The notes under the pieces are model-generated. The model worked only from the letters and a program-made list of their open reading frames with translations. It did no database searches and had not been told where the DNA came from. Positions 1-9,203 of a stretch of DNA of 32,543 nucleotides are shown piece after piece (within the stretch, counting starts at the first letter, position 1; each line of letters opens with the position of its first letter). Made by a program: the position numbers and the translations under genes. The DNA comes from Candidatus Kaiserbacteria bacterium (lineage in GTDB: Bacteria > Patescibacteriota > Minisyncoccia > Phycocordibacterales > UBA2100). The stretch covers positions 82,479 through 115,021 of the forward strand of contig JAQBRI010000007.1 of assembly GCA_028286585.1 (NCBI GenBank), written 5' to 3'.

Positions 1-640
1 TGCCCTTGATCTCATCATTTGGGAGCTGCACTGTTGTTGCAAGTACGTCAGAAACGACAGAATTACCCAATCGATGAATTGCGGTGACCAAAATGTCATT
101 TGCCTTTTGTTCAAGCTTTTCATTGCCGACGAGCTCAAGCTTGCGCATGCGTCCTTCGGTATCTGTGTTGTAGCGAGACTCGATAGCCTTGAGAAGATCT
201 GCGCGAGCTTCCTCGACAGAAATACCTGCAATATTTTCCAGCTTGTCCTGCTGCGCCTTGATAAGAGAATCAACCTGCTGTTTTTGTGATTCAAGGTCGC
301 TGAGCTTACGAGCAAGAGATTCCTGATCGGCATCGATGTTGACCTGCCGAGTATCGAGCATCTCTTCTTTGCGGATGAGACGTTCTTCGGTTTGCTTGAA
401 TTCGCGTTCTTTTTCTTTGAGTTCGGTTGAGACTTCTTTTGCTTTTGCTTCTGCCTTTTCCTCACTTTCTTCGATAATCTTTTTTGCTTTGACTTCTGCA
501 TCAAGCATCATCTGCTTGATCTGAAGTTCCATGGAACCCTTTTTGCCGAGACTGATGATGAGTCGGAGATAGTATCCGACCCCTATACCTATTATCCCCA
601 TCCCGGCGAGAAGGGTAAGAAGTACTGTTAATGAAATCAT
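1..640 (-). CDS. rny: Ribonuclease Y, N-terminal part (truncated by window edge)
   Basis: Manual minus-strand reading from ATG at 640: MISLTVLLTLLAGMGIIGIGVGYYLRLIISLGKKGSMELQIKQMMLDAEVKAKKIIEE... coiled coil ...VVSDVLATTVQLPNDEIKG; N-terminal TM, long coiled coil and start of the KH region typical of RNase Y. Confidence 0.88.
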   Translation of the reverse strand, partial: MISLTVLLTLLAGMGIIGIGVGYYLRLIISLGKKGSMELQIKQMMLDAEVKAKKIIEESEEKAEAKAKEVSTELKEKEREFKQTEERLIRKEEMLDTRQVNIDADQESLARKLSDLESQKQQVDSLIKAQQDKLENIAGISVEEARADLLKAIESRYNTDTEGRMRKLELVGNEKLEQKANDILVTAIHRLGNSVVSDVLATTVQLPNDEIKG

Positions 641-817
641 ACGCGTTGTTGGTATCCGCGCTCATTTTTGCTATGCAAGAGTAAAAAGCCTTATTTTAAG
701 CCATTATTTACGTTTGCAGATTGGAATTGAGACATGGAAAATTTTGTTGCCATAAATAGTAATGGTTACTCACAGTATACCCATATTACGCAAATGTGCC
801 AAATGCCCTATTTTGGA

Positions 818-1411
818 TTACATTATCTTGTCGACAATACCGTAGGTAACTGCCTCGTCTGCATCCATAAAGAAGTCGCGATCGACATCTTGTTCGATCT
901 TTTTGACCGTCTGACCCGTAGCTTTTGCTAGAAATGCATTCAATTTTGCACGGATTTTGAGAATCTGCTTTGCAGTAATCTCGATATCTGCTGCCATACC
1001 CTCTGCACCTCCCGAAGGCTGGTGGATCATGATCTCGGCATTAGGAAGAACGAATCGCTTGCCCTTTTTGCCGGCTGCCAAGATAACAGCTCCCATTGAT
1101 GCTGCCATACCAACGCAAACTGTTGAAACGTCGGGTTGAATATGATTCATTGTGTCGATGATAGCAAGTCCGGCAGTTACGACGCCGCCTGGTGAGTTAA
1201 TATAAAGCGAAATATCCTTTTTAGGATCTTCGGACTGCAAAAAAAGCATTTGTGCAATAACAAGATTGGCTACTTCGTCATTGATGCCGCCAGTTAAGAA
1301 AATAATGCGCTCTTTGAGGAGGCGTGAATAAATGTCATATGCTCGCTCGCCCATGTTGGTCTTTTCAACCACCATTGGTACAAGCGTATTGTCAGTGATT
1401 TGGTTTTTCAT
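818..1411 (-). CDS. clpP: ATP-dependent Clp protease proteolytic subunit
   Basis: 197 aa; [12 protein letters not shown] (catalytic Ser) and IHQP (catalytic His) motifs of ClpP. Confidence 0.97.
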   Translation of the reverse strand: MKNQITDNTLVPMVVEKTNMGERAYDIYSRLLKERIIFLTGGINDEVANLVIAQMLFLQSEDPKKDISLYINSPGGVVTAGLAIIDTMNHIQPDVSTVCVGMAASMGAVILAAGKKGKRFVLPNAEIMIHQPSGGAEGMAADIEITAKQILKIRAKLNAFLAKATGQTVKKIEQDVDRDFFMDADEAVTYGIVDKIM

Positions 1412-1452
1412 TGAGTCAGTGTACCCCGACTGATTATCACCGTCCAGTAATA

Positions 1453-2553
1453 TTATTCGTGGTCGTGGCTACCGTGACCGACAGGCTCGTCATTGCCTTC
1501 GAGGAATCGAATTGTCATTTCATTCCTGAGTGCATGCAAGATATGTGCGCGAAGCGCAGTTTCTTCTGCTCCCTTGTAGTGTTCGCGAGCATGTTCCAAT
1601 TCGTGCTCAAGTACTTCTTTTGGAGGGTCGATGTTTTCTTTGCGGGCAATGTCGGCAAGAATCAAGCGAATCTTTGCTCGATTGTCGGCACCTGGCTCCC
1701 ATGTTTTACGCAATTCTTCTTTTGTTTGCTTGGCGTCAGCAAGGTATTTTTCAAATGTTATGCCTGCACGAGATAGGTCATGTGTAAATTGACCTTCCAT
1801 TTCATCAAGCTCATATTCTTTGAGTGAAATAGGGTATTTGACCGTTGCGGATTTGACGAGTTCATCAAGGATAGCTGCGCGGTGTTTTTGGGTTGCCTGC
1901 AATTCTTTCTCGTTTTGAATATTAGAACGGAGCGCATCACCAAAAGCGGTCGCATCGGCATAGCCAAGTTCCTGTGCAAATGAGTCATCAATTGATGGGA
2001 GATCGCCCTCGGCGAGGCTTTTTGCCAATTCTCCTGCCTCGATCGCCGAAGTTCCTTTCTCTACTGCTTCGATGCGAGCTCGTTCACGACGGATATGAGT
2101 GAGTGCTTCTGTATGTTCGAGGTCTGTTACATCCGTAACCTTTTCGAGAGGAAATCGAGTCTGCAATTTTTTGTAGTCGCCAGTTTCTATCTTGGGTGCA
2201 AGACCGGCACGAGCCGTAAAGGTAACTGGTTTGCCACTTTCAACGATGTTGATGGTGACTCGAGGTGCTTCGACTATTGGTACGTTTTCGCGGGCGAGCA
2301 TTGTAGGAAGTTCTTCTTGTACTGCGCGCTCGGCGACCATGCGATCAATAGAATCTGGAGAATACTGTGCCAATATAAGATCTTGTGGTGCGTTTCCTTT
2401 GCGAAAACCTTTTAACTCCGTGTTCTTTTGAAGATCATTAATGATGACAGTGCGGTACTTCTCGAGTACTTCAACTGGAATTTCTGCTTCGATATTTGCT
2501 TCCCAAGCGACTTCGTCGTTTGTAATGGTGCAGGTTGTTTGTGATGTGGACAT
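1453..2553 (-). CDS. tig: Trigger factor (ribosome-associated chaperone), PPIase domain apparently missing
   Basis: 366 aa; GFRKGNAP signature of the ribosome-binding domain and trigger-factor-like C-terminal helical region; adjacent to clpP. Confidence 0.9.
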   Translation of the reverse strand: MSTSQTTCTITNDEVAWEANIEAEIPVEVLEKYRTVIINDLQKNTELKGFRKGNAPQDLILAQYSPDSIDRMVAERAVQEELPTMLARENVPIVEAPRVTINIVESGKPVTFTARAGLAPKIETGDYKKLQTRFPLEKVTDVTDLEHTEALTHIRRERARIEAVEKGTSAIEAGELAKSLAEGDLPSIDDSFAQELGYADATAFGDALRSNIQNEKELQATQKHRAAILDELVKSATVKYPISLKEYELDEMEGQFTHDLSRAGITFEKYLADAKQTKEELRKTWEPGADNRAKIRLILADIARKENIDPPKEVLEHELEHAREHYKGAEETALRAHILHALRNEMTIRFLEGNDEPVGHGSHDHE

Positions 2554-2568
2554 GATAAATAGTGAATA

Positions 2569-2784
2569 TTATTGAATAGTAGTGGTACCAAGATCGATTG
2601 TCGTAGTACCTGAAATAATGTGCGATGTTTGCTGAGCCTGTTGCCGCTCTGCACGTTTATTTACAAAAACATACATTGCGCCAAGGCAGAGTATCACAAG
2701 AACGATAATAGTGGCAACAAATGCGCCAACGGATTTAGGTCGGGAGTATAATAATGAGCTTTCGATAATTTCATTCTCATCCAT
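2569..2784 (-). CDS. Small single-TM protein, hypothetical
   Basis: 71 aa ORF with one TM segment (VGAFVATIIVLVILCLGAMYVFV); TAAACT box 6 nt before ATG. Confidence 0.6.
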   Translation of the reverse strand: MDENEIIESSLLYSRPKSVGAFVATIIVLVILCLGAMYVFVNKRAERQQAQQTSHIISGTTTIDLGTTTIQ

Positions 2785-2871
2785 GTGGTGAGTTTACCAC
2801 AAGGTAGTGAATGTGTAAGAATTTTCCTCAGTATAGAATTGACGCTCTCAAAAATCTATACTTTCGGAAAA

Positions 2872-3411
2872 CTATTTCGTTCCGAACTTTGCTTTGTAGA
2901 GTTCTACTGACTTTGTGATTGCGGCAATTGCATCATCCTTGCCCTTGATTCCCTTGATTTCGACTGGTGCTGGCTTACCTTTGAGCAGTTTGTAGGTCTC
3001 AAAGAAATGCTGGAATTCCTTAAGAGAGTGAGCGTTGATATCTGCGAGATCGACAACATCATCCCAGCGCTTATCGTCGACTGGTACTGCGATGACTTTG
3101 TAGTCGGATTCACCCCCATCTATCATTTCCATGACAGCAACAGGGCGCACTGTAACCAAAATGCCAACATCGAGCGGGTATGTTGTAAGTACGATTACGT
3201 CGAGAGCATCGCCATCTTCCCACAATGTTTGTGGAGCAAAGCCATAATCAAAAGGATACGCAGCCGAAGAGTAGTTGGCACGGTCGAGTTTGATAAGACC
3301 TGTAGCCTTATCTATTTCGTATTTATTATTTGATCCCTTTGGGATTTCGATAATAACATTTATTTCAGAAGGTGCATTATCACCGAGAGGTACGTCGTGC
3401 CAGAGATTCAT
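2872..3411 (-). CDS. ppa: Inorganic pyrophosphatase, family I
   Basis: 179 aa; EIPKGSNNKYEIDKATG, YPFDYGFAPQT, DGDALDVIVL motifs. Confidence 0.97.
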   Translation of the reverse strand: MNLWHDVPLGDNAPSEINVIIEIPKGSNNKYEIDKATGLIKLDRANYSSAAYPFDYGFAPQTLWEDGDALDVIVLTTYPLDVGILVTVRPVAVMEMIDGGESDYKVIAVPVDDKRWDDVVDLADINAHSLKEFQHFFETYKLLKGKPAPVEIKGIKGKDDAIAAITKSVELYKAKFGTK

Positions 3412-3452
3412 ACAATGAGTTAAGAATTACTACTAGTAAAATAACTATAACA

Positions 3453-4784
3453 CTATTCTGCGTCCTTTTCTTTGTCAGTACTGACTTCTTCCTGCTGTTC
3501 TTCGACAGTCTCAGATGCAATATCGCGATCCTGAGATACCGGATCGATGTTTCGTCCGTCAGTATCGGTCATTTCTGTAGCATCGTGAGTCATTTCTTCT
3601 TTTGAAACTTCAAATGCTGATTCATCCTCTGTTGTTGGTGTTTCCTCAACTTCTGCAGCAGGTTCTTCTTTTGTTACGTCGCCTCCTGTTGAGCGTATAT
3701 CGATTTTCCAGCCAGTAAGACGAGCTGCGAGTCGCACGTTTTGACCTCCGCGGCCAATAGCGAGTGACTGCTGCTCTTCGTCGACAAGGACTTCTGCACG
3801 ACTTTCGTTATGATTGAGTTCGATTGAGATAATTTGAGCTGGTTTAAGTGCTTCTTTTACATAAGCTGCTGGATCTTCTGACCATTCGATGACATCTATT
3901 TTTTCTCCAGCAAGTTCCGAAGTGACTACTGCAACACGTACCCCGCGCTGGCCAACGAGCGCACCAACTGGATCAATATGATCGTCTGTTGATACGACTG
4001 CGATCTTCGCACGGCTTCCTGGCTCGCGAACAATACCTTTTACTTCGACAACACCACTCGCCATTTCGGGTACCTCTGCTTCAAACAATTTCGTCAAAAA
4101 CTTTGGGTGTGATCGAGAGAGGCGGATAAAGGTGCCACGGACGCCTTCGTCGACGCGCAAAAGAAGTGCACGAACACGTTCTCCTTGGCGATATCGCTCG
4201 TTTGGAATCTGTTCATCATAAGGAAGTACTGCTGTGGTGCGGCCGAGATCGATATAGAGATTACCTCTTTCGAATCGTTGTACATGACCGGTAACAATGT
4301 CTCCTTCGCGTTCACCAAATTCTGCAATTACTGAGGAACGTTCTGCTTCACGGATTTTTTGCATAATGACCTGCTTTGCAGCTTGCGCTGCAATACGTCC
4401 AAAATCTTCTTGGGTTTCAAGAGGGAAGCTGATCTCATCATCAAGCTGTGCATCGCGTTTCATACGACGTGCATCTTCGAGCATGATGTGCTGTTCTGGG
4501 TTAAAGCGGGATCGGGTGTCGGTTTCGTCACGTTCTTCGCCTTCTTCCTCTTCTTTGCGCACAAGTGTATCGTCAACGACGATTTTAGCCTGGCGGAATT
4601 CGACATCGCCTGTTTCTGCATTGAATGTTGCACGGATGATTTGTCCACGCTTGCCGTATTCGCGTCGGTACGCAGCTGCCATAGCCGTTGCTATCGCATC
4701 TACAACACTTTCACGAGAAATACCCTTCTCTTGCTGAAGGTCATCGAGGGCACTGTTAAGAACTTTGAGATCAAATAAAGCCAT
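3453..4784 (-). CDS. nusA: Transcription termination/antitermination factor NusA
   Basis: 443 aa; NusA N-terminal domain, S1 (VTGHVQRFERGNLYIDLG) and KH domains (DPVGALVGQRGVRV; LAIGRGGQNVRLAARLTGWKIDI). Confidence 0.96.
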   Translation of the reverse strand: MALFDLKVLNSALDDLQQEKGISRESVVDAIATAMAAAYRREYGKRGQIIRATFNAETGDVEFRQAKIVVDDTLVRKEEEEGEERDETDTRSRFNPEQHIMLEDARRMKRDAQLDDEISFPLETQEDFGRIAAQAAKQVIMQKIREAERSSVIAEFGEREGDIVTGHVQRFERGNLYIDLGRTTAVLPYDEQIPNERYRQGERVRALLLRVDEGVRGTFIRLSRSHPKFLTKLFEAEVPEMASGVVEVKGIVREPGSRAKIAVVSTDDHIDPVGALVGQRGVRVAVVTSELAGEKIDVIEWSEDPAAYVKEALKPAQIISIELNHNESRAEVLVDEEQQSLAIGRGGQNVRLAARLTGWKIDIRSTGGDVTKEEPAAEVEETPTTEDESAFEVSKEEMTHDATEMTDTDGRNIDPVSQDRDIASETVEEQQEEVSTDKEKDAE

Positions 4785-4832
4785 ATAAATAAGGATAATT
4801 TAGTAGAAAAATAATAAAGAAGGGTAAAGAAA

Positions 4833-4850
4833 AGGCCCGCCTAAGGCGGA
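4833..4850 (-). terminator. Hairpin with U-rich 3' side in the nusA leader (candidate attenuator)
   Basis: On minus strand: GTCCGCCTTAGGCGGGCCTTTTCTTT, GC-rich stem followed by a T-rich run, located between a sigma70-like promoter and nusA. Confidence 0.55.
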
Positions 4851-4879
4851 CACACGACAACCTTTCAGTTGTACGATTC

Positions 4880-4907
4880 ATAATACCAGGCGTTGTACCG
4901 TTGTCAA
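4880..4907 (-). promoter_or_regulatory. Sigma70-like promoter of nusA
   Basis: Minus strand TTGACA-N16-TATTAT with an extended -10 (TGGTATTAT). Confidence 0.75.
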
Positions 4908-4908
4908 A

Positions 4909-4944
4909 TAATCAAAACCACGCTCGTAAGCGTGGTTTTGATTA
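4909..4944. terminator. Palindromic terminator-like hairpin
   Basis: TAATCAAAACCACGCT-CGTA-AGCGTGGTTTTGATTA, 16-bp perfect stem downstream of the minus-strand DUF5666-like gene. Confidence 0.7.
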
Positions 4945-4996
4945 AGTACGTGTGATTTTGGTGGTCGAAGTCACCAAATCAGTCTGTTAGGAGGGG

Positions 4997-5794
4997 CTAG
5001 AAGCCAAACATGTGTTTGAAGAAGTTTCCAATGTTACCCAAAAACCCATGGTTTTCGCCATTTGGGCCCTTTGGGTTAGTAGAACCGGTTGTTGAAGCCG
5101 CTTTTGGAACACCTTGGTCCATAACGGTGGTAGCAACTACTGCGCTGCCCTGTACAGTGCCTTGTACGACTACAAAATCGCCCACTGCAAGATTTGTAAT
5201 GGTAGAGGGTGCGCCCATTTTGAGAACTTTTGCACTACTCAAGTCTACGGTGTACGAGAGGTTGGTCTTGGTGCTCAATGTCATTGAATTCCCAGTAATC
5301 GAGGCAATACTGCCTGCAATGACTGGATGACCATCGCCCTGTATCATAGCCATAGTAGAGCTCGCCTCATTGTGCTTGCCCATCATGTCACCATGTCCCA
5401 TCATCATGCCTGGGCCAACATCGGTACGAATCATTGTTGCAACGACAGAAGTTCCAGTAACGGTTCCTTCGATCATAACCTTTTCGCCCGAAGTCAGAGC
5501 AGAAACGGTTGTAGTAGCTCCCTTTTTGACCACCTTTGCATTTGAGGCGTCAACGGTAAAGGTTGATGTAGCGTTTTGGAACCCTGATTTGCCAGTAACA
5601 GTAAGCGATGTGCCATTTACTGCTGTAATGACACCCATTAGCATAGGTTTCATTGGGTTACCGTTCATTCGCTCCATGCCCGGACCTCTTTGTGGGGCTG
5701 GCTGCGTGTTGGTATCGGCAAATACAGTCGAAAGCGCAGCACCACTCATTAATAAGGTAGCCATGGTGGCTACGGACATTGTTTTTACGTTCAT
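4997..5794 (-). CDS. Secreted protein with two DUF5666-like repeats and a Met/His-rich linker
   Basis: 265 aa; signal peptide (MATLLMSGAALSTVFA); two repeats of the form G.I.....S..V......T..V..S.AKV...GA...T....GD.V.V.GTV.G..VVAT. Confidence 0.7.
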   Translation of the reverse strand: MNVKTMSVATMATLLMSGAALSTVFADTNTQPAPQRGPGMERMNGNPMKPMLMGVITAVNGTSLTVTGKSGFQNATSTFTVDASNAKVVKKGATTTVSALTSGEKVMIEGTVTGTSVVATMIRTDVGPGMMMGHGDMMGKHNEASSTMAMIQGDGHPVIAGSIASITGNSMTLSTKTNLSYTVDLSSAKVLKMGAPSTITNLAVGDFVVVQGTVQGSAVVATTVMDQGVPKAASTTGSTNPKGPNGENHGFLGNIGNFFKHMFGF

Positions 5795-5925
5795 ATCAAT
5801 AATTATTGGTTTATAAGCAAGTTCTGTTTAATGGATGACGTCTCACCCTGCTTATGTTACATGTCGCACTCATCGCTTATTACATTCTTATCCACATACC
5901 AAATACTGGTAATATAGCGCTGTAA

Positions 5926-6624
5926 TCAGTTATTTGGATAAATAATATATTTTTTTGATTCATCGCGCTCACTCATGGTGAAATCGTCGGTCTCTTCTTT
6001 TTCTGAAATGTCCCCATCTTCTTCATCCTCGTCATCTTCTTTGTAATCAAGTTCTGCCTCGATACGGTTGCTACCGTGCCGAATAATGTGATGCGAAAGT
6101 GAATGCGCGAGTTTTGCATCTATAAGAGGAATAAGAAAAGCGCGAGATTCTGCAGAACGGCCGGTATCACGATCACCGGAACTAATAGTGACATCAAGCT
6201 GCGCCAATCCAAAAATACGAAAATGGTAGGGACGCTCTATTTCGATGTTACTTATCTGCATGTAGGGAATACGTGTTTCCCGGGTACGAAATAACCCGCG
6301 GCGCAAATGAAACGCGTGCCTGTCTACCATAAAGGTATGTTGTCGATACATGACCCAGCCGCGCAAAAGCCCAATAAATATAAATGAAATTGATGCAAGA
6401 AATGTCCATTCGGATAGCATTCCTGAGTCGATATACCAGTCGCGATGACTAGTTAAAAATGAATCGAGGGGAGATCGTAGCGCACCAAAGTACATTTCCC
6501 ACGACAGGTACATCAGCCCGAGTCCTATCGCTGTTGCCCACCATCCGTAACGAAGGAATGTGTATATAAAGGTACGTTTTCCAAGATGGTACCGAGTTTC
6601 ATACTCGAGTGGCATGACTTTCAT
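5926..6624 (-). CDS. PH-domain (bPH2/DUF304-like) membrane protein
   Basis: 232 aa; two TM segments then FRTRETRIPYMQISNIEIERPYHFRIFGLAQLDV, typical of bacterial PH YdbS/YdbT-like proteins; acidic C-terminus. Confidence 0.75.
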   Translation of the reverse strand: MKVMPLEYETRYHLGKRTFIYTFLRYGWWATAIGLGLMYLSWEMYFGALRSPLDSFLTSHRDWYIDSGMLSEWTFLASISFIFIGLLRGWVMYRQHTFMVDRHAFHLRRGLFRTRETRIPYMQISNIEIERPYHFRIFGLAQLDVTISSGDRDTGRSAESRAFLIPLIDAKLAHSLSHHIIRHGSNRIEAELDYKEDDEDEEDGDISEKEETDDFTMSERDESKKYIIYPNN

Positions 6625-6669
6625 GTCGATAATTGTATCAGACCTTTTAGGACTGTTTTTCGGGTGCGA

Positions 6670-9156
6670 TTACAAACTATAGCGGGCGAGGAATTTTTGT
6701 TTCATGTACTCGACAAGGGTGAGATAGGTAAGCACGAGCGCAATGAGTGTTGCAAAGAGAGTAAATGATGGCGCGACGAATCCAAGTGAATGAGCAAATG
6801 GAGAGAAGGGAATACAAAGTGCTGCAGCAATGAGTGTAAAGCAGGTGATGAGCAAAGTCTTACTTGGCTTACTTTTAAAAAACGGAGTGCGTGCAGTACG
6901 AATAACAAATACGACCAAAATTTCCGTCATAACTGATTCGATAAACCAGCCTGTTTGAAAGAGTGGGCCATTTGCATGAAACACGAACAAGAGTATTCCA
7001 AATGTGAGAAAATCATACATCGAACTGATAGGCCCAAAGAAAAGCATATAATTTTTTATGAAACCAATATTCCAGTGTCTTGGTTTGAGAAGTGATTCAC
7101 GATCGACATTGTCCGTTGGAATTCCCAGTTGGGACACATCATATAAACCATTGGTAAGCAATATCTGCACAGGAGTCATTGGAAGAAAAGGAAGAAAAAA
7201 CGAAGCGCCAGCGGCAGAAAACATATTGCCAAAGTTTGAACTCGTACTCATAAGAATATATTTGATGGTATTACTGAATGTCCGTCTACCTTCGCGCACA
7301 CCCGAGGCAATAACATCGAGGCCTTTGCTCAAAAGCACAATAGATGCGGCACCCTTTGCGACATCGACTGCACTATTAACTGATATTCCAACGTCAGCTG
7401 CACGAAGCGACGGAATGTCGTTAATGCCATCACCCATATAGCCAACGACGTGACCAAGCGATCGCAGAGTTGTGATCACTTTCAACTTTTGTTCAGGTGT
7501 ACACCGAGCTACTATCGTTGCAACCAAAAGCGCGTCTTGTAGTGCCGATTCCGAGAGGGAATCTACGTCGGAGCCGAGCATAATGTGCGTCGTATCCATA
7601 CCCACTTCTTTGCAAATTGATTGTGCAACAAGTTCATTGTCTCCTGTAATCACTTTAACCGACACATTAAGATGGTGCAGATGCTGCAGTGCAATACGCG
7701 CACTTTCTTTTGGAACATCCTTAAACGTTAAATAACCCAACACTTGCATGTCGGTGGCGTCGCTCCAAGAATAGTGATTACGCTTCTCAACTTTTTTCGT
7801 CACTATAATACTTACGCGCAAACCAGACGTGTATAATTTTTCGAAAGCAGCTTTTAATGTTGCGGCATGTGCGCCATGGCAATGTTCGAGTATCCACTCG
7901 GGTGCGCCTTTCCCAATCAAGTGCAGAGAAGTATCTTTTTGCACGACACTAAACATTGCCTTACGATCAAAATCGAAAGGTTCGTTAACTATATGCATTG
8001 TAGTATCAGTAATATGTTTGGATTGCGTCGCGCGCGCGACTGCTGCATCAATACCGGTCTTTGTACTGTCTTGTGATGTTGCAATCAGTGCCGCCTGGAG
8101 TAATTCTTCGTGTGTAGTTTTGCCAATCGGCACACAATCAACAAGTTCTATAATGCCTTCTGTAAGTGTGCCTGTTTTGTCGGTACACAATATATCCATG
8201 TTGCCCAAATTTTCAATCGCGATCAACTGTTTGGCGATGACATGGTGACGCGCAAGTACTCCCGCGCCGCGCGACAAGCTAACGGTCACAATGACCGGCA
8301 ATAATTCTGGAGTGAGACCGACTGCAATTGCGAGTGCAAACAAAAGTGAATCAAGCACCGGGTGCCCCAAGAGCGCATTCACTGCGAACATAACAACAGT
8401 AAGCAATAAAATTACCTTGACTAACAATGTTCCAAACTGCGCGAGTCCTTTTTCAAATTCGGTTTGCGGTTTAATGTACGTGGTGCTTTCGGCAAGTGCA
8501 CCAAATGTGGTCGTTTGGCCGACGAGTACGACCACGCCCACGCCGTTTCCAGATTCAACCATGGTGCCCATGTAGGCAATGTTGCTGTATTCGTTTGGAT
8601 TTTTTGGTGCTACTGAAAGCGGGTCCGATCGCTTTTCACTCGCAAGGGACTCGCCGGTGAGAGTCGACTGATTGATAGAAAGATTATGCGATGAAATAAT
8701 GCGAAGATCTGCGGGGATGATAGAACCCTGTGAAATAAGGACGATATCGCCAACAGTGATGTCGGCAACTGGTATTTCGATGTGTGATCCGTTTCTTTGT
8801 ACGGTCGCGCGCGGTGAAATTGTATCAAGCAAACTATCAACAGTGCGTTCGGCAGCATACTCATTCCAAAAACCTAAACCGACACTGAGTAATATCATCG
8901 CAAAGATGTAATACGAACTCGTGTGTTGTCCGAGTGAGTATGAAATAAGAGTAGCCACGGAGAGGACAATGATCAGTACATTGCTTGTTACTTGTCGCCA
9001 CAAGATTTTTAGAACATGCGTGCGAGTTTTTTTGACGGAGTTTGGACCGTTGAGTGCGAGACGCGCTGCTACTTCTGCGTCTGTAAGTCCGGAATCACGC
9101 GATTTTAATTCTGAAAGTACTGCATCACGCGTACTTTTCCAGAGCATTTCTTGCAT
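6670..9156 (-). CDS. mgtA: Magnesium-transporting P-type ATPase (MgtA-like)
   Basis: 828 aa; STLTGES, DKTGTLT, MGDGINDIPSLR motifs; C-terminal GPISSMYDFLTFGILLFVF and LFQTGWFIES characteristic of MgtA/MgtB. Confidence 0.9.
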   Translation of the reverse strand: MQEMLWKSTRDAVLSELKSRDSGLTDAEVAARLALNGPNSVKKTRTHVLKILWRQVTSNVLIIVLSVATLISYSLGQHTSSYYIFAMILLSVGLGFWNEYAAERTVDSLLDTISPRATVQRNGSHIEIPVADITVGDIVLISQGSIIPADLRIISSHNLSINQSTLTGESLASEKRSDPLSVAPKNPNEYSNIAYMGTMVESGNGVGVVVLVGQTTTFGALAESTTYIKPQTEFEKGLAQFGTLLVKVILLLTVVMFAVNALLGHPVLDSLLFALAIAVGLTPELLPVIVTVSLSRGAGVLARHHVIAKQLIAIENLGNMDILCTDKTGTLTEGIIELVDCVPIGKTTHEELLQAALIATSQDSTKTGIDAAVARATQSKHITDTTMHIVNEPFDFDRKAMFSVVQKDTSLHLIGKGAPEWILEHCHGAHAATLKAAFEKLYTSGLRVSIIVTKKVEKRNHYSWSDATDMQVLGYLTFKDVPKESARIALQHLHHLNVSVKVITGDNELVAQSICKEVGMDTTHIMLGSDVDSLSESALQDALLVATIVARCTPEQKLKVITTLRSLGHVVGYMGDGINDIPSLRAADVGISVNSAVDVAKGAASIVLLSKGLDVIASGVREGRRTFSNTIKYILMSTSSNFGNMFSAAGASFFLPFLPMTPVQILLTNGLYDVSQLGIPTDNVDRESLLKPRHWNIGFIKNYMLFFGPISSMYDFLTFGILLFVFHANGPLFQTGWFIESVMTEILVVFVIRTARTPFFKSKPSKTLLITCFTLIAAALCIPFSPFAHSLGFVAPSFTLFATLIALVLTYLTLVEYMKQKFLARYSL

Positions 9157-9162
9157 TCGTAC

Positions 9163-9189
9163 ACTATAGCTTATATTTCGATGTATAAT
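9163..9189. promoter_or_regulatory. Overlapping divergent -10 elements for mgtA (minus) and pilB (plus)
   Basis: Minus TATAGT at 9163-9168, 6 nt from the mgtA ATG; plus TATAAT at 9184-9189, 14 nt from the pilB ATG. Confidence 0.6.
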
Positions 9190-9203
9190 TATCTACAATC
9201 ACT

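Noticed and set aside
4297-4737. Plus-strand 146-aa and 139-aa ORFs (4297-4737, 4359-4778)
   Set aside because: Antisense to nusA, Ser/Phe/Cys-rich shadow translations with no recognisable motifs.
7058-9169. Multiple plus-strand ORFs antisense to mgtA (7058, 7472, 7829, 8110, 8291, 8921)
   Set aside because: Shadow ORFs of a convincing 828-aa P-type ATPase.
9157-9203. Possible Mg-sensing riboswitch upstream of mgtA
   Set aside because: The predicted leader is essentially absent (TATAGT 6 nt from ATG), leaving no room for a riboswitch.
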